Positions 38,793 to 48,460 of a DNA stretch of 64,000 nucleotides are shown piece after piece. Each line of letters opens with the position of its first letter. Positions within the stretch are counted from its first letter, which is position 1. The DNA comes from Robbsia andropogonis (GTDB lineage: Bacteria; Pseudomonadota; Gammaproteobacteria; Burkholderiales; Burkholderiaceae). Under the pieces are notes generated by a model. The model did not search any database, was not told the origin of the DNA, and saw only the letters and a list, made by a program, of their open reading frames with translations. Location of the stretch: NCBI RefSeq assembly GCF_000970345.1, contig NZ_LAQU01000018.1, forward strand, positions 38,269 through 102,268, written 5' to 3'. The position numbers and the translations under genes are program-made.

Positions 38793-38820
38793 CGGTCGAT
38801 ACAGCCATCTGTATCGACCG
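38793..38820. repeat. perfect 12-bp-arm inverted repeat (hairpin)
   Basis: CGGTCGATACAG and its exact complement CTGTATCGACCG flank a 4-base CCAT spacer. As RNA it would form a very stable hairpin on either strand. No T-run follows on the plus strand, so it is not a typical terminator. It may be an operator, a recombination site or the end of a mobile element. Confidence 0.6.
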
Positions 38821-38941
38821 CCGACGTATTGACGCGGCCCATGCACGTCTCCTTAAGCGTGCTTGTACTGATGCTTCTTCGTTTAGCGGGTGGTTTGCGT
38901 AACGTCTGGACGCCTCCGGCTAGACGCACGACACCGTGGCC

Positions 38942-39337
38942 TTATTCAGGAAAGCGTTCAAAACCCGGGAGCGCAGCTACGGAGGCCACCCAATCAACAC
39001 GTTCCGCCATCTGCACCTGTATCTTTGGGCTTATTGCTTGAGGCTCATCGAGCGCCATAATCCTCACCTGCATCATGCCCCTCTGCGTAAGCAGCGCATT
39101 CGTGAAAAACAATCCGGTGCCGCAGGATCCACAGAAATGTCGCCGCCCGTCCGCTGAAGAATGGTAGATCTTTGGTTCACCGCTAATAGATACAGCGTCC
39201 TCAGGCACCATCGCCCACGCAAGCATGGGAGCGCCAGAGTGTCTGCTGCAATCACCGCAGTAGCAAACGGCAGCCGCAAAAGCCCGATCTGGCATGTGGA
39301 ATCGAATCGAACCACAGTGGCAACGTCCTTGAAGCAT
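38942..39337 (-). CDS. GFA (CENP-V/GFA) domain zinc-binding protein
   Basis: Small protein of 131 residues from the ATG at 39337, which has GGGAG about 10 bases upstream; an upstream ATG at 39391 would add 18 residues with no family match. The metal ligands of the glutathione-dependent formaldehyde-activating fold are present: GRCHCGSIRF, CYCGDCSRHSGAP and FCGSCGTGLFF, followed by the conserved VDWVASVAALPGFERFPE ending. Family members bind zinc; most have no proven substrate. It stands alone between gene-free stretches. Confidence 0.88.
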   Translation of the reverse strand: MLQGRCHCGSIRFHMPDRAFAAAVCYCGDCSRHSGAPMLAWAMVPEDAVSISGEPKIYHSSADGRRHFCGSCGTGLFFTNALLTQRGMMQVRIMALDEPQAISPKIQVQMAERVDWVASVAALPGFERFPE

Positions 39338-40118
39338 GATTCTTCGTCTCCCTTGAGTCTTACGACATGATCTAACGTCGGGCGCGAGCACAAAACTTCA
39401 CTGTGCAAACGAATTGATCTTACTCCAGTTTGAAACAGTGTCGGTTCTCCGCTTACTCAAGCTTTAAGCAGAAGGAGGGCGACTAAAATTGGGTATGGGT
39501 TTATACGGCAATGAAATGGCCCAGAGTTGTGAGTTGGCACGGATTCCTGAAAGACGCGTGACATGAACAAGACCAACACTTTTTCTCCCGAGAGGCACGG
39601 GGTAGGGCTTGACGCGATGACCTACTGACTGCAGAGATTGGCGGCGCAATCCCATCCATCATCGTGTATCACCCTGCCCGTTGGCCTGATCATACGAGTA
39701 CACAGCTGCAGCAAAGCACCCTATTGAGGGTTTTCCATAGGATCCACTGTCAGCATTTTCTCAGATTCACGCGATAACCTGTACGCAGCATAAAGCAAGG
39801 GACAGCGTTATTGTCGCGAGCGACGGTATCTTCATGAAACATTCACGGTGCCAGAGGGCATGCTTGTTTTCTCCCATCGGTCTGCGCCACTGTCCCAGAA
39901 ACGTGGTTTCTAGCGGCTTGCGTTGTGCACACTCGGTGGTGTACGCCGATATCCCGTCTATGGCGGGGAAAAATCGCTGCACGCCGCGCACGTGAAATAC
40001 GATCTTTTTTTGCCCATTTTGCATTGATTCATTCTTTTCACCTGTCCGAATTCGAGGTGTCCCTCGGGTTGGGCAATTGCCTTATTGATACATGACGGAA
40101 AAAACGGAGAAGAAGTGC
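39338..40118 (+). other. 780-bp region without a recognisable gene
   Basis: Only short frames with no domain signal occur, and I see no tRNA, clear repeat or terminator. It must hold the promoter of the MFS transporter gene that starts at 40119. Confidence 0.45.
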
Positions 40119-41429
40119 ATGAGCGTTGACATATCGTCTGGTCCGCAGGCTGGGGAAGAGCAAGTGATGTCGAAGATCGCGCGCCGTCTGATGCCGATCC
40201 TCGTCGTGATGTTCCTGATCTCCTTCATCGACCGGCAGAATGTAGGCTTTGCAAAGCTGCAAATGTTGCACAGCCTTGGTATGACCGAAGCCGCATTCGG
40301 ACTGGCTTCGTCTCTGTTTTTTATCGGATATTTATTGTTCGAGGTACCCAGTACGCTCGCACTGCATCGCTTCGGCGCACGTGTGTGGCTCTCCCGGATC
40401 ATGTTCACCTGGGGCATTATCACAGTCGCAATGGGCTTTGTTACCTCGATGCCTTTATTTTGCGGTCTGCGCTTTGCGCTTGGCGTCGCGGAGGCGGGTT
40501 TCTATCCGGGTGTTATCTTTTACCTGACACTCTGGTTTCCACAAAGCTACCGTGCGCGGGTTCTTGGCATCTTCACACTTGGCAGCGCACTGGCGAACAT
40601 GATGGGTTCGCTCGTGGGCGGCTTGCTTTTGAGCTTGAGTGGGCTTGGAGGGCTTGCCGGCTGGCAGTGGGTATTCATTGCCACCGGGTTGCCGGCAGTG
40701 CTGGTCGGTATCTTGGTATTTCGGATATTGCCGGCCTCATACCGCGAGGCAAGGTTTCTCAATGAGCGCGAGAGAAGTATCGTTGCCACAGCACTTGAAC
40801 GTGAAGCGCCCACGGGTGCAGACCACATGCATCCGTGGAAAGCGTTGCTGGACCCGCGCGTGTTGCTATTTGCGGGCACTTATATGCTGATGTCGACATC
40901 GCTCTATGGCGTCACGTACTGGTTGCCGACGCTTGTAAAGTCATTCGGTGTGTCCAGCACCATGAATGGCCTGTTGAACATGATTCCTTGGGCGATCGCG
41001 GTGTTGTTGTTACTTTATTTACCGAAACGACTTCGCGACGGAAAATCGATCTTGCTGACGATCGCGATCGTTGCCGGATTGGGCTCACTCGGTTTCCTCT
41101 TTAGTCTACTTCTTCCCACTATTCCGATGCAGTTCATTGCATTGGCCTTAGGGGGCGCTTGCATCCCATTGATCTATCCGTGTTTCTGGTCGATGCCACC
41201 GCGTTATTTCACCGGTGCGCGTGCGGCGGCGAGTGTCGCGGCGATCAATTCGATCGGGAATCTTGGTGGTTTCTTTAGCCAGAACTTGATGCCTCTCGCC
41301 GGCAGGCTTACCGGAACCACGTTTGGGCCGATGATCGTCCCGATTTCTTGTCTCGCCGTGCTTTGTATCGGAGCGCTTTTTGCATGGAAGCGTTCGGGCT
41401 CGAAAGAAATTGTAACGGCGAACGGCTGA
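40119..41429 (+). CDS. MFS transporter, anion:cation symporter (ACS) type
   Basis: Twelve-helix permease of 436 residues. ATG 40119 is chosen because GGAG lies 9 bases upstream; ATG 40092 in frame would add 9 residues. Typical ACS-family stretches are RRLMPILVVMFLISFIDRQNVGFA at helix 1, VAEAGFYPGVIFYLTLWFPQSYRARVLG between helices 4 and 5, and IPLIYPCFWSMPPRYFTGARAAASVAAINSIGNLGGF near the end. This family imports hexuronates, galactonate, tartrate or phthalate-like aromatic acids. The isochorismatase-fold gene starts 55 bp downstream on the same strand, so uptake and conversion of one compound is a reasonable guess. Confidence 0.92.
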   Translation: MSVDISSGPQAGEEQVMSKIARRLMPILVVMFLISFIDRQNVGFAKLQMLHSLGMTEAAFGLASSLFFIGYLLFEVPSTLALHRFGARVWLSRIMFTWGIITVAMGFVTSMPLFCGLRFALGVAEAGFYPGVIFYLTLWFPQSYRARVLGIFTLGSALANMMGSLVGGLLLSLSGLGGLAGWQWVFIATGLPAVLVGILVFRILPASYREARFLNERERSIVATALEREAPTGADHMHPWKALLDPRVLLFAGTYMLMSTSLYGVTYWLPTLVKSFGVSSTMNGLLNMIPWAIAVLLLLYLPKRLRDGKSILLTIAIVAGLGSLGFLFSLLLPTIPMQFIALALGGACIPLIYPCFWSMPPRYFTGARAAASVAAINSIGNLGGFFSQNLMPLAGRLTGTTFGPMIVPISCLAVLCIGALFAWKRSGSKEIVTANG

Positions 41430-41484
41430 GCACTTTCACAAGACACGTTCCTTCTGGGTTACATCCAATGAAAGGAGAAATAGG

Positions 41485-42156
41485 GTGCGGCGTCTGAGCG
41501 TTTTAATGCCGGTGATTTTGGTGGCCGCGATGCTCACGACCGCCATCCCATCTCGTGCTGATACGATCATTGATGATTGGGAGAGCGTGAAGGCACCGCC
41601 AGCGCCCACGCTTATGCCCGTAATGCTCGACCCTAAAACGACTGCGCTCGTGTTGATCGACATCGTCAAGCAAACATGCAATGAGGAAAAGCGCCCTCGG
41701 TGCGTTGCGGCTGTACCAAAGATTCACAAGCTGTTGTCGGAAGCACGCGCAGCGAGCGTGTACGTTGTCTACACGCTATTTCCAAGCCCATCACCCGCGA
41801 CGTTTCCCAATCCCGAGATCAGTGACTATGTACCGGCGCTTGCGCCAGCGGGAAATGAGCCTGTCGTGACCGCCTTTGTCGATAAATTCACGCTCGGCGG
41901 GAAGAGTACGGGTCTACAAGCCATGCTAAAGGATAAGGGTATCAAAAACCTTATTGTCGTCGGCGTCGCGTCGCATAATGGTGTCTTATTTACGTCGGTG
42001 GCTGCTGCTCTCAGAGGCTTTCACGTTGTCGTTCACGTGGATGGCATGGCTGGAAACAATGCTTATGAGGACCAGGCCACTGATTACATTCTGACAAGTT
42101 CGATTGTTTTCAAGGTGACCCTCACGCGTATTGACTTGATCACGTTCTCTCATTGA
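41485..42156 (+). CDS. Exported isochorismatase-fold hydrolase with Gly at the nucleophile position
   Basis: Protein of 223 residues with a signal peptide (MRRLSVLMPVILVAAMLTTAIPSRA), so periplasmic. The isochorismatase-like fold shows Asp59 in ALVLIDIVKQ and Lys134 in VDKFTLGGKSTGL. At the site of the catalytic Cys, VVGVASHNGVLFTSVAAALRG has Gly166. Cysteine hydrolases of this superfamily carry Cys here, whereas true isochorismatases such as EntB and PhzD carry Gly (AHIG, AHVG). Here the SHNG segment matches the latter pattern, pointing to vinyl-ether hydrolysis or a non-hydrolytic role rather than amidase activity. Its export is unusual for the fold. It lies 55 bp after the ACS transporter and is convergent with the binding-protein gene. 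Confidence 0.82.
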   Translation: MRRLSVLMPVILVAAMLTTAIPSRADTIIDDWESVKAPPAPTLMPVMLDPKTTALVLIDIVKQTCNEEKRPRCVAAVPKIHKLLSEARAASVYVVYTLFPSPSPATFPNPEISDYVPALAPAGNEPVVTAFVDKFTLGGKSTGLQAMLKDKGIKNLIVVGVASHNGVLFTSVAAALRGFHVVVHVDGMAGNNAYEDQATDYILTSSIVFKVTLTRIDLITFSH

Positions 42157-42270
42157 GATGAAGGTAACAGCGCAGCAATGAAGGTCGTTCGGGAAGTGGT
42201 GCGGCAGCCGATATCGATGTCTTTCGATTTTCTTGAGTATTGACTTCCTTACGTAGAGCGGTATGAGAAT

Positions 42271-43359
42271 CTACGTAGCCTTCAATGGAAAGAAATCGTT
42301 AAGGATAGGCGTGAACATTTCGTTCCACGTTCGCGGCTTAGCCTTGATCGTTCCGACCATATATAGAAAATCAACGTATTCCATCAATTGGGAGGGATGG
42401 ACGGAAAAACGTGTCTCTGGCGCAGAAAGAATCTGCATTACGTCCTTGTGCGAAACATTGAGTCCCGATGCTTCGACGTAGATAGACGCTGCCAAGGTCT
42501 GATCTCTTGCGATCAGGTCATTTGCCTCGCTCAGTGCTCCGAGGAACACTCGCACGAGCATTGGTTCGACATCCACAAGTCGTTTAGGCGCGTACACCAC
42601 GTCGAGCGTGAGCGGGCCAAGAATATCGGTCGAGTCAACAACGCGATGGATCCCTGGTTGCTGCGATTCAATGGTCGAAAATGGCGGCGATGCGAAATGT
42701 GCTGTGATGCCCTTTTCGTGCCGTATCAGCGCGTCCAATGCCTGCGGATGGGAGAGGCTAACGGTAATCGAATCAAGCTGAGCAAAGTTGTGCCGCCCGA
42801 GCAGCTTGCTTGCCATCATTTGTAGCACGACTGCTGCCAGCGAGGTGCGGATGCCGGGCACCGCGATGCGGTCGGACGAGGTGAAGTCGCCGAGAGAAAC
42901 GATACGAGGTTGGTTCACGTTAAGTGACAGAGTCGTCGATGAAAGGCCACTGACACCAATCACCTCCACGTTCGGGATGCCGCGTGCTCTAGCCCACAAT
43001 TCGATGAAACCCGGAGCCCCTACAGCAGCGAAATCGAGTGTTCCAGCCATCATCGCATCGTCAACGGAATTGCCCCCGTCAAGTAGTATCCAATTAACGC
43101 TTACGCCACGCAGGCCCGCGAGCGCGGCATGGCGTTCGAACAGCCGTTGCTTTTCCATGACAAGAAGCGGCAGATACAGTAGCCCATACCCCTTTGAAAT
43201 GCGCACCACTCTCGTACTTGCAATCGCCAAGCCTGACGCAATCGCCGCCCCCATTCCTCCCACGAGCAGCGCGCGGCGCTTGCGTGACAGCGCCGAAGGA
43301 TCATGCATGCCGTTGTCATCCTGCGGCACCTTGCTTTGTCGTACCTTTTTGATATTCAT
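42271..43359 (-). CDS. ABC-type substrate-binding protein (NMT1/SsuA/TauA-like)
   Basis: Periplasmic binding protein of 362 residues in the nitrate/sulfonate/taurine/thiamine-precursor class. A signal sequence with a Tat-like twin Arg (SRKRRALLVGGMGAAIASGLAIAS) is followed by the domain-1 strand KGYGLLYLPLLVMEKQRLFE, LDGGNSVDDAMMAGTLDFAAVGAPGFIELWARARG, and the typical VPGIRTSLAAVVLQMMA. The start may be the internal Met 18 (MHDPSALSRKRR). No permease or ATPase gene accompanies it, so it may feed a transporter elsewhere or act as a sensor accessory. It is divergent from a response regulator 123 bp away, suggesting that two-component pair controls it. Confidence 0.85.
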   Translation of the reverse strand: MNIKKVRQSKVPQDDNGMHDPSALSRKRRALLVGGMGAAIASGLAIASTRVVRISKGYGLLYLPLLVMEKQRLFERHAALAGLRGVSVNWILLDGGNSVDDAMMAGTLDFAAVGAPGFIELWARARGIPNVEVIGVSGLSSTTLSLNVNQPRIVSLGDFTSSDRIAVPGIRTSLAAVVLQMMASKLLGRHNFAQLDSITVSLSHPQALDALIRHEKGITAHFASPPFSTIESQQPGIHRVVDSTDILGPLTLDVVYAPKRLVDVEPMLVRVFLGALSEANDLIARDQTLAASIYVEASGLNVSHKDVMQILSAPETRFSVHPSQLMEYVDFLYMVGTIKAKPRTWNEMFTPILNDFFPLKAT

Positions 43360-43482
43360 GTGGTCGTCGTGTACTCAATTGCATAGTTCACAAGGTTACC
43401 GAACTACTCTGATAAAATGTTCAGGGCGGTTGTCCAGGAAAACCCGTGAAGGATACATGAACGCAATATCAGGAGCGCCATC

Positions 43483-44148
43483 ATGCGTATTCTGGTGGTA
43501 GAGGACGATGTGCACATTGGCGCCGCAATCCGCAGTCGCCTGACGAAGCTAGGCCACGCAGTGGATCTTGAAGCGGATGGTGCGATTGCAAATAGCCTGC
43601 TTCATGTCGAGCATTTCGATCTGCTTGTTCTTGATGTGATGTTGCCTTCGATGAGCGGCTTTTCGATCCTACGCAATCTACGCATGGCAGGCTCCTCGAT
43701 CCCAGTTCTGCTGGTGACGGCACGCTCCGCGATTGATGACCGCGTGAGTGGTTTGGGTCTTGGCGCAGATGACTATCTCGTCAAGCCTTTTGATTACCGT
43801 GAACTCGAAGCACGGGTGCAGGCCTTGCTGCGCCGCAATAGTGGTCAGGCAAGCGATTTCGTCCGACTCGGTGGATTAGCGATTGATCGTAGTAGCCGGC
43901 TTGCGGAGCTTGATGGGAAACCCCTTGTGCTCTCGCGTCGTGAGTTCGCGTTATTGGAAATCTTGGCTACGCGCTCACAACGCGTTTTTTCGAAGGAAGA
44001 ATTACTGAGCCAGTTGTTTAGTTTTGGCAACGAGCCGAGTGCAAACGCGGTTGAGCAGTACGTGACGCGCTTGCGGAAGAAGCTTATTGGTAGTTCCGTG
44101 GAGATTCGCACGGCGCGAGGTATGGGTTATAAAATTGCCGCGCTTTGA
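43483..44148 (+). CDS. OmpR-family response regulator
   Basis: Regulator of 221 residues. The receiver domain carries EDD at 7-9, phospho-acceptor Asp51 in LLVLDVMLPS and Lys in DDYLVKPFDYRELEARV. The winged-helix domain reads LSRREFALLEILATRSQRVFSKEELL ... NAVEQYVTRLRKKL ... RTARGMGYKIAAL. AGGAG lies 8 bases before the ATG. Its 3' end overlaps the start of the kinase gene. It resembles QseB/TctD-type regulators and probably controls the divergent binding-protein gene, possibly also the MFS/isochorismatase pair. Confidence 0.93.
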   Translation: MRILVVEDDVHIGAAIRSRLTKLGHAVDLEADGAIANSLLHVEHFDLLVLDVMLPSMSGFSILRNLRMAGSSIPVLLVTARSAIDDRVSGLGLGADDYLVKPFDYRELEARVQALLRRNSGQASDFVRLGGLAIDRSSRLAELDGKPLVLSRREFALLEILATRSQRVFSKEELLSQLFSFGNEPSANAVEQYVTRLRKKLIGSSVEIRTARGMGYKIAAL

Positions 44149-45556
44149 CTGGTTCCGCAAGACCTTGCTTGGTCGTACGCTGCTCTTCATTGCGCTGGTT
44201 GTCGCCTCGGGTGCCGCTGCGCTTGCCGTAATCGCGCGCTACTACGCCGGTGTGGCTGCCGAGCGGGCCTACGATCAGTTGCTCGCGGGTGCTGTCATTC
44301 AGGTGGCCGAGAATCTCTATGTGCAAGGCGGTGTCCTCGCGCTCAGTCCTCCAGTAGCGGCATTGTCATCACTCTCCCGCTACGACCTTGTTTACTACAA
44401 GGTAATCGATTCGCGCGGCGTCGTTGTTGCAGGCTACAGCGATCTCCCTGCTCCAGTGAATAGTGCCGCCGCGCGACAGGGACCAGCGTTCGCGAACGGT
44501 GTGTACCAGCACCAGCGCGTTCGCACCGTCAGCATCGGGCGTTATATGCCCGAACAACACACGCCTGGTTGGGCCTTTGTGACAGTGGCACAGACAACGC
44601 ACGCGCGACAGCAATTAACCAACGACATGAGCCTCAAGGTGTGGACGCTTATCCTCATCATGGGTGTGCTCGCAATTGGCGCCAGCGGTCTCGCTGTTCG
44701 GCGAGGCTTAGTGCCGCTGGCACGCATTGAAACGATCATCGCGGCGCGAGATCCTGCCGATCTGCAGCCTGTGCAGCATGATACGCCCACCGAAATCAAT
44801 GCGATCATCGGTGCGATCAATGGTCTGATAGGCCGGCTAGCGGATAGGATGACTGCCATGCAGCGTTTTATCGCCGACGCTGCTCATCAGATGCGAACGC
44901 CGCTCGCACGACTCGACGCGCAGATCGAGTTGCTCAGTGACGAAACCGGTTCCGCGCAATATGCCGAGCGTCTTGACGAGCTGCGGGCGACGTGCGCGGA
45001 TGTCGGCCGGCTTGCCGGTCAGTTGCTGAACCATGCGATGGTCATTCACCGCACCGAGGCTATTCCCCTACAGCCAGTGGAACTGGTGGGGCTCGTGCGG
45101 GAAGCGTTGGGACGGGCGATTCCCCTTGTGAGCGAGCACGATATCCAGGTTGGGTTCGAAAGTGATTCGCAGCAGGCATGGATAGCTGGCGACCCGATCA
45201 GCCTGCAAGAAGCGCTTTCGAATGTACTGCATAACGCGCTGCTGCATGGAGACGGAGACACGATTGACGTTAGCGTATGCACTGTGGGCGATGCCGTAAC
45301 GGTCACGGTAGTTGATAGCGGCCGTGGCATTGCTCCCGAGCATTGGGCGGCGGCGCTGCGTCCATTCGAACGCTTCGATCGTGTTGACGGGTCGCGCCGT
45401 GCGGGGTCCGGCCTGGGGCTTGCGATTGTGCAAGCGGTGATGAAGGCACACCATGGTCACGTGGGTTTCGCTTTCCCAAAGCAGGGCGGATTTGCCGTAA
45501 TCCTCACTTTTCTCGACACGGATCTCCACGCGCTTCGCAGAGGTCCGGCAGCGTAG
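44135..45556 (+). CDS. TctE-like sensor histidine kinase
   Basis: Sensor kinase of about 473 residues. No ATG lies at the expected place. The frame overlaps the regulator gene, and initiation is probably at the TTG at 44135 by translational coupling, with an upstream TTG at 44087 as alternative. TM1 is LLFIALVVASGAAALAVIA, the periplasmic loop is about 130 residues (2CSK_N type), and TM2 is WTLILIMGVLAIGASGLAV. A HAMP-like linker precedes the HisKA motif RFIADAAHQMRTPLARL with its phospho-His. The ATPase motifs NVLHNALLHG, DSGRGIAPEH and GSGLGLAIVQ are intact. It is the partner of the regulator at 43483-44148; the signal is unknown. Confidence 0.88.
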   Translation: MPRFDWFRKTLLGRTLLFIALVVASGAAALAVIARYYAGVAAERAYDQLLAGAVIQVAENLYVQGGVLALSPPVAALSSLSRYDLVYYKVIDSRGVVVAGYSDLPAPVNSAAARQGPAFANGVYQHQRVRTVSIGRYMPEQHTPGWAFVTVAQTTHARQQLTNDMSLKVWTLILIMGVLAIGASGLAVRRGLVPLARIETIIAARDPADLQPVQHDTPTEINAIIGAINGLIGRLADRMTAMQRFIADAAHQMRTPLARLDAQIELLSDETGSAQYAERLDELRATCADVGRLAGQLLNHAMVIHRTEAIPLQPVELVGLVREALGRAIPLVSEHDIQVGFESDSQQAWIAGDPISLQEALSNVLHNALLHGDGDTIDVSVCTVGDAVTVTVVDSGRGIAPEHWAAALRPFERFDRVDGSRRAGSGLGLAIVQAVMKAHHGHVGFAFPKQGGFAVILTFLDTDLHALRRGPAA

Positions 45557-45689
45557 GTATAGCGTCCGTGAGCGCGAAATCGATCGCGTCATGGCGGTTC
45601 GCGCCAGTTACCGTTATTGCCAGCAGGATACCGGGCGCGCATGTGACAAGATGCTGCTGAACGATTCGCCGTCCCGCATTTGGCTTGAG

Positions 45690-46086
45690 AAGACGACGAT
45701 CGAATGCATGCTGTTCACGCTGAGTGGCTGCAGGATCCCACGCTGCGGCGTCGCCTATCGGCCGGACTCAACAAGGGCGAAGCATGCAATTTGGTGGCGC
45801 GGGCGGTGTTCTTCTACTGGCTCGGCGAGATTCGCGACCGTTCCTATGACAACCAGCGGTACCGGGCCAGCGGTCTGAATGTGGTGGTGGCTGTAATCAC
45901 GCTGTGGAATACGCTTTACCTGGAGCGGGCGATCGCCGCTCCGCGACAGCACGAGGTACTCGACGACGGACTGCACCACACATGGCGCCGATCGGCTGGA
46001 ATCACATCAATCTGGCTGGATACTACATCTGGCATGCCAACAAGCGGGTCGCCAAGGGACGGCTCTGGCCACGGCGGCCTGTCTAA
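45690..46086 (+). pseudogene. Tn3-family transposase, C-terminal remnant with frameshifts
   Basis: In one frame (from about 45704) the translation reads [21 protein letters not shown] then [17 protein letters not shown] and [20 protein letters not shown], the hallmark C-terminal end of Tn3-type DDE transposases. After about 45975 the match continues in another frame as [21 protein letters not shown] ... GRLWPRRPV. Upstream of about 45718 a further frame change is likely. Only the last 130 or so residues of a protein of nearly 1000 remain. A terminal inverted repeat follows at 46102-46140. Confidence 0.85.
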
Positions 46087-46101
46087 TCAGCAAACCGCGG
46101 G

Positions 46102-46140
46102 GCTTACCGTACGTAAAAATCCGTTTCTTGAGGGCAGCCC
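46102..46140 (-). repeat. Tn3-type terminal inverted repeat (right end)
   Basis: Read on the minus strand it begins GGGCTGCCCTCAAGAAACGG, contains a run of T and ends in TACGTACGGTAAGC. This is the 38-39-bp end pattern I recall for the Tn3 subgroup whose transposase remnant stops 16 bp before. No matching left end was noticed in the window. Confidence 0.7.
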
Positions 46141-46355
46141 AAACCGCGTGTGCATGAAAAGCGTACCGAGAGCTTAAAAGGTCTCATTATCGCAACAGAC
46201 GTCTGATTGATCTAATGAGATATTACAGAAAATTTCTTTCGACTTTACAATTCCGTCTAATTATTACGTCTGTGACAGGCGCGGCAAGAAAGCAAGACTG
46301 CACCGACAGACAAACTTAATCGGGGGCCTAAGGCGTCAAGCCGCAGGCATAGGCT

Positions 46356-48460
46356 GTGTCCAAGTACGTTATTTTACTCCCTGTTTTCAGGGGGGTATCT
46401 CTATTGCCTGTCAATCTAAAAAAAAGACATTACCTAATAAATAACGGATTTTTTCCTGCATGTGCTGCTTTTCTAATTTGCCTTTCGCTGCTGTGCGCAC
46501 CATTCCGAATGGCGCTCGCAGCGGCGAGTGCGGGGGTTGTGATCGACGGCTCAACTGCGACATCGGTGAGTACAGGCAGCAGCGGTAGACAGACTGTTAG
46601 TATTGCGCCAGCAACCTACGGTATATCACGCAATAATTACACAAGCTTTAACGTCGGGGCGGCCGGCGTGGCACTTGATAACAATGGCATCAATGCACGA
46701 ACTATTGTTAATCAAGTCACGAGCACTAATCCAAGCTTGATCGCGGGTGACGTCACAGTATTGGGTCCACGCGCAAATGTGGTGCTTGCGAATCCCAATG
46801 GGATAACAGTCAATGGCGGATCTTTCGTCAATACCGGGCGCGTGGCATTAACGACGGGTCAAGTCAGTTTCAATGATGTCACCGGCACCGATGGCTCCGT
46901 CATTCAGCGCAATATTGTGCTGGATACGCAAAGTGGAACGATCGTAGTCGGCCCGCTGGGCCTCGCGAGCGCGCTGATCGGCGTCGATTTAATCGCCAAG
47001 CAGATCGAAGTGAATGGGCCGCTCGTCAATACCTTTACGTCTGACACTGCCAGCGTCCGGATCATTGGCGGAACCAGCAGCGTTACGTTGGATACCAGCC
47101 TATCTCCGACGGACAACGCGAATGATTGGGTGTCATTGAGCACGACAACTTCGTCTTCCACCCGCAATGCCAGTGACGGATTCGCCATCGATATCACGGC
47201 AGCGGGCAGTCTGAGCAGTGGGCGCATCAAGTTGATCGTGACGGACAAAGGTCCTGGCGTTCGTAGTGCAGGTGCGATGAATGCAACGTACGGCGACTTT
47301 ACGATCTCGTCAACGGGAGCCGTCGAGATGCTGGGCGCAACCATGACCGCGGCAGCAGGTATTGGTGTGGCAGGCGCCGACGTCGTGTTATCGAATGGCA
47401 GCCATGGCCAGACCGTGATCGCATCCAATAGCAGCGGTGTGGTCATCCAAAGTAGCGGGGATATCAACAATACGGGTGCACTGATACAGGGGAGCATCGC
47501 CAATTCATCCGATTCCAATTCGGCGGGCGCAGTCACGATGATCGCCTCCGGCAATATCGTAAATCGATCGCAACCGAATAGCACGCTTGGCATTCTCTTT
47601 GGTGTTGCTGGCGATGTCGCACTTACGGCCGGTGGCAACATTACCAATGAGAACGCGCGAATTTTGTCGAACACCGGCGTGACGCTAGCTGCCGGCGGGG
47701 ACGTAGACAACACGACGGATCACAGCACCGGCATCGATAACGGGACACCAATCAATTACGCTTCGAGCGGCGGTTTTTGGTTCTTGCAGAATAAAAGAAC
47801 GGCGTCGACATCGACTATGGACAGCTTGCCGACGCATCCCAGTTGGCCTATATCACTGCCGCCTCGGGCAATGTTGTCGTGAGCGCGACTAACATCAATA
47901 ACAACGGGGGCTCAATCCTAGCCGATGCCGGTGGCATCTCGCTGACGGCCGCGCAGACCCTGAATACGCAAGCGGTCATGACGGGACAAGCGGCGTTCCA
48001 TCAAAGTTGCTTCATTTTTTGTCATTCCAGCTCATCCAGCACCGTGCAAGCCTTTGGTGGCGTGATCGAAGCTTCGAATGATATCGCTCTCAAGGCTGGG
48101 CAGCAGATTGTAAATACCGGTGGGACGGTCTTAGCGTATGGCCGGCTGTCCCTTGATGCACCCCGCACGATTGCGCAAGCGATGACGGGCTATAGTGCCT
48201 TTAACCGTACGAATGATCTTAAGGCATGGTTCGGCAACGCGTGGTCGTCGATTTACGCGGCCGACACCGGCGGCATTTTTACAGGAGGGTCGGGTGAGGT
48301 GACGTTGACGGGCGTTGCCCAGATCGAAGGCGGCAGTTACAGCGCACCGGGCGGTGTGATAGCAGCCGGGGGCATTGACACCGTTCGTTTGCCGTATCGC
48401 CAGCCGATGACAATCGGTAATCACAACCACGTTGGTTTAGTGTCCTGGTTCGGCCTGTGA
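46356..48460 (+). pseudogene. TpsA-like exoprotein (FHA N-terminal domain), frameshifted
   Basis: Filamentous-haemagglutinin-type secreted protein, about 701 residues if one base is restored. A GTG start at 46356 gives a long basic N-region followed by the signal hydrophobic core FFPACAAFLICLSLLCAPF. The TPS domain follows, with VLANPNGITVNGGSFVNTGRVALTTG. The first frame runs to 47882. The second (from before 47843) continues VDIDYGQLADASQLAYITAASGN and ends SWFGL at 48460. The shift is at the AAAA run 47793-47796, where one A appears to be missing. The 5' end also holds a G6 (46390-46395) and an A8 (46418-46425) tract. Its stop overlaps the TpsB start by 4 bp. It is short for a TpsA and has no toxin module. 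Confidence 0.78.

Larger units (their letters stand above)
37703..38941. other. 1.2-kb AT-rich region without a recognisable gene
   Basis: Positions 37830-38600 are much more AT-rich than the rest of the window and contain only short frames without domain character. From about 38600 the base composition returns to normal, but the frames there (128 codons on +, 106 on -) show no recognisable protein. Two striking palindromes lie inside, at 37997-38018 and 38793-38820. The stretch looks like an insertion scar or remnant of acquired DNA at the start of the accessory block. Confidence 0.5.

Noticed and set aside
38655..39041. 128-codon plus-strand frame in the accessory gap
   Set aside because: No recognisable domain, overlaps the GFA gene antisense, and spans a perfect hairpin.
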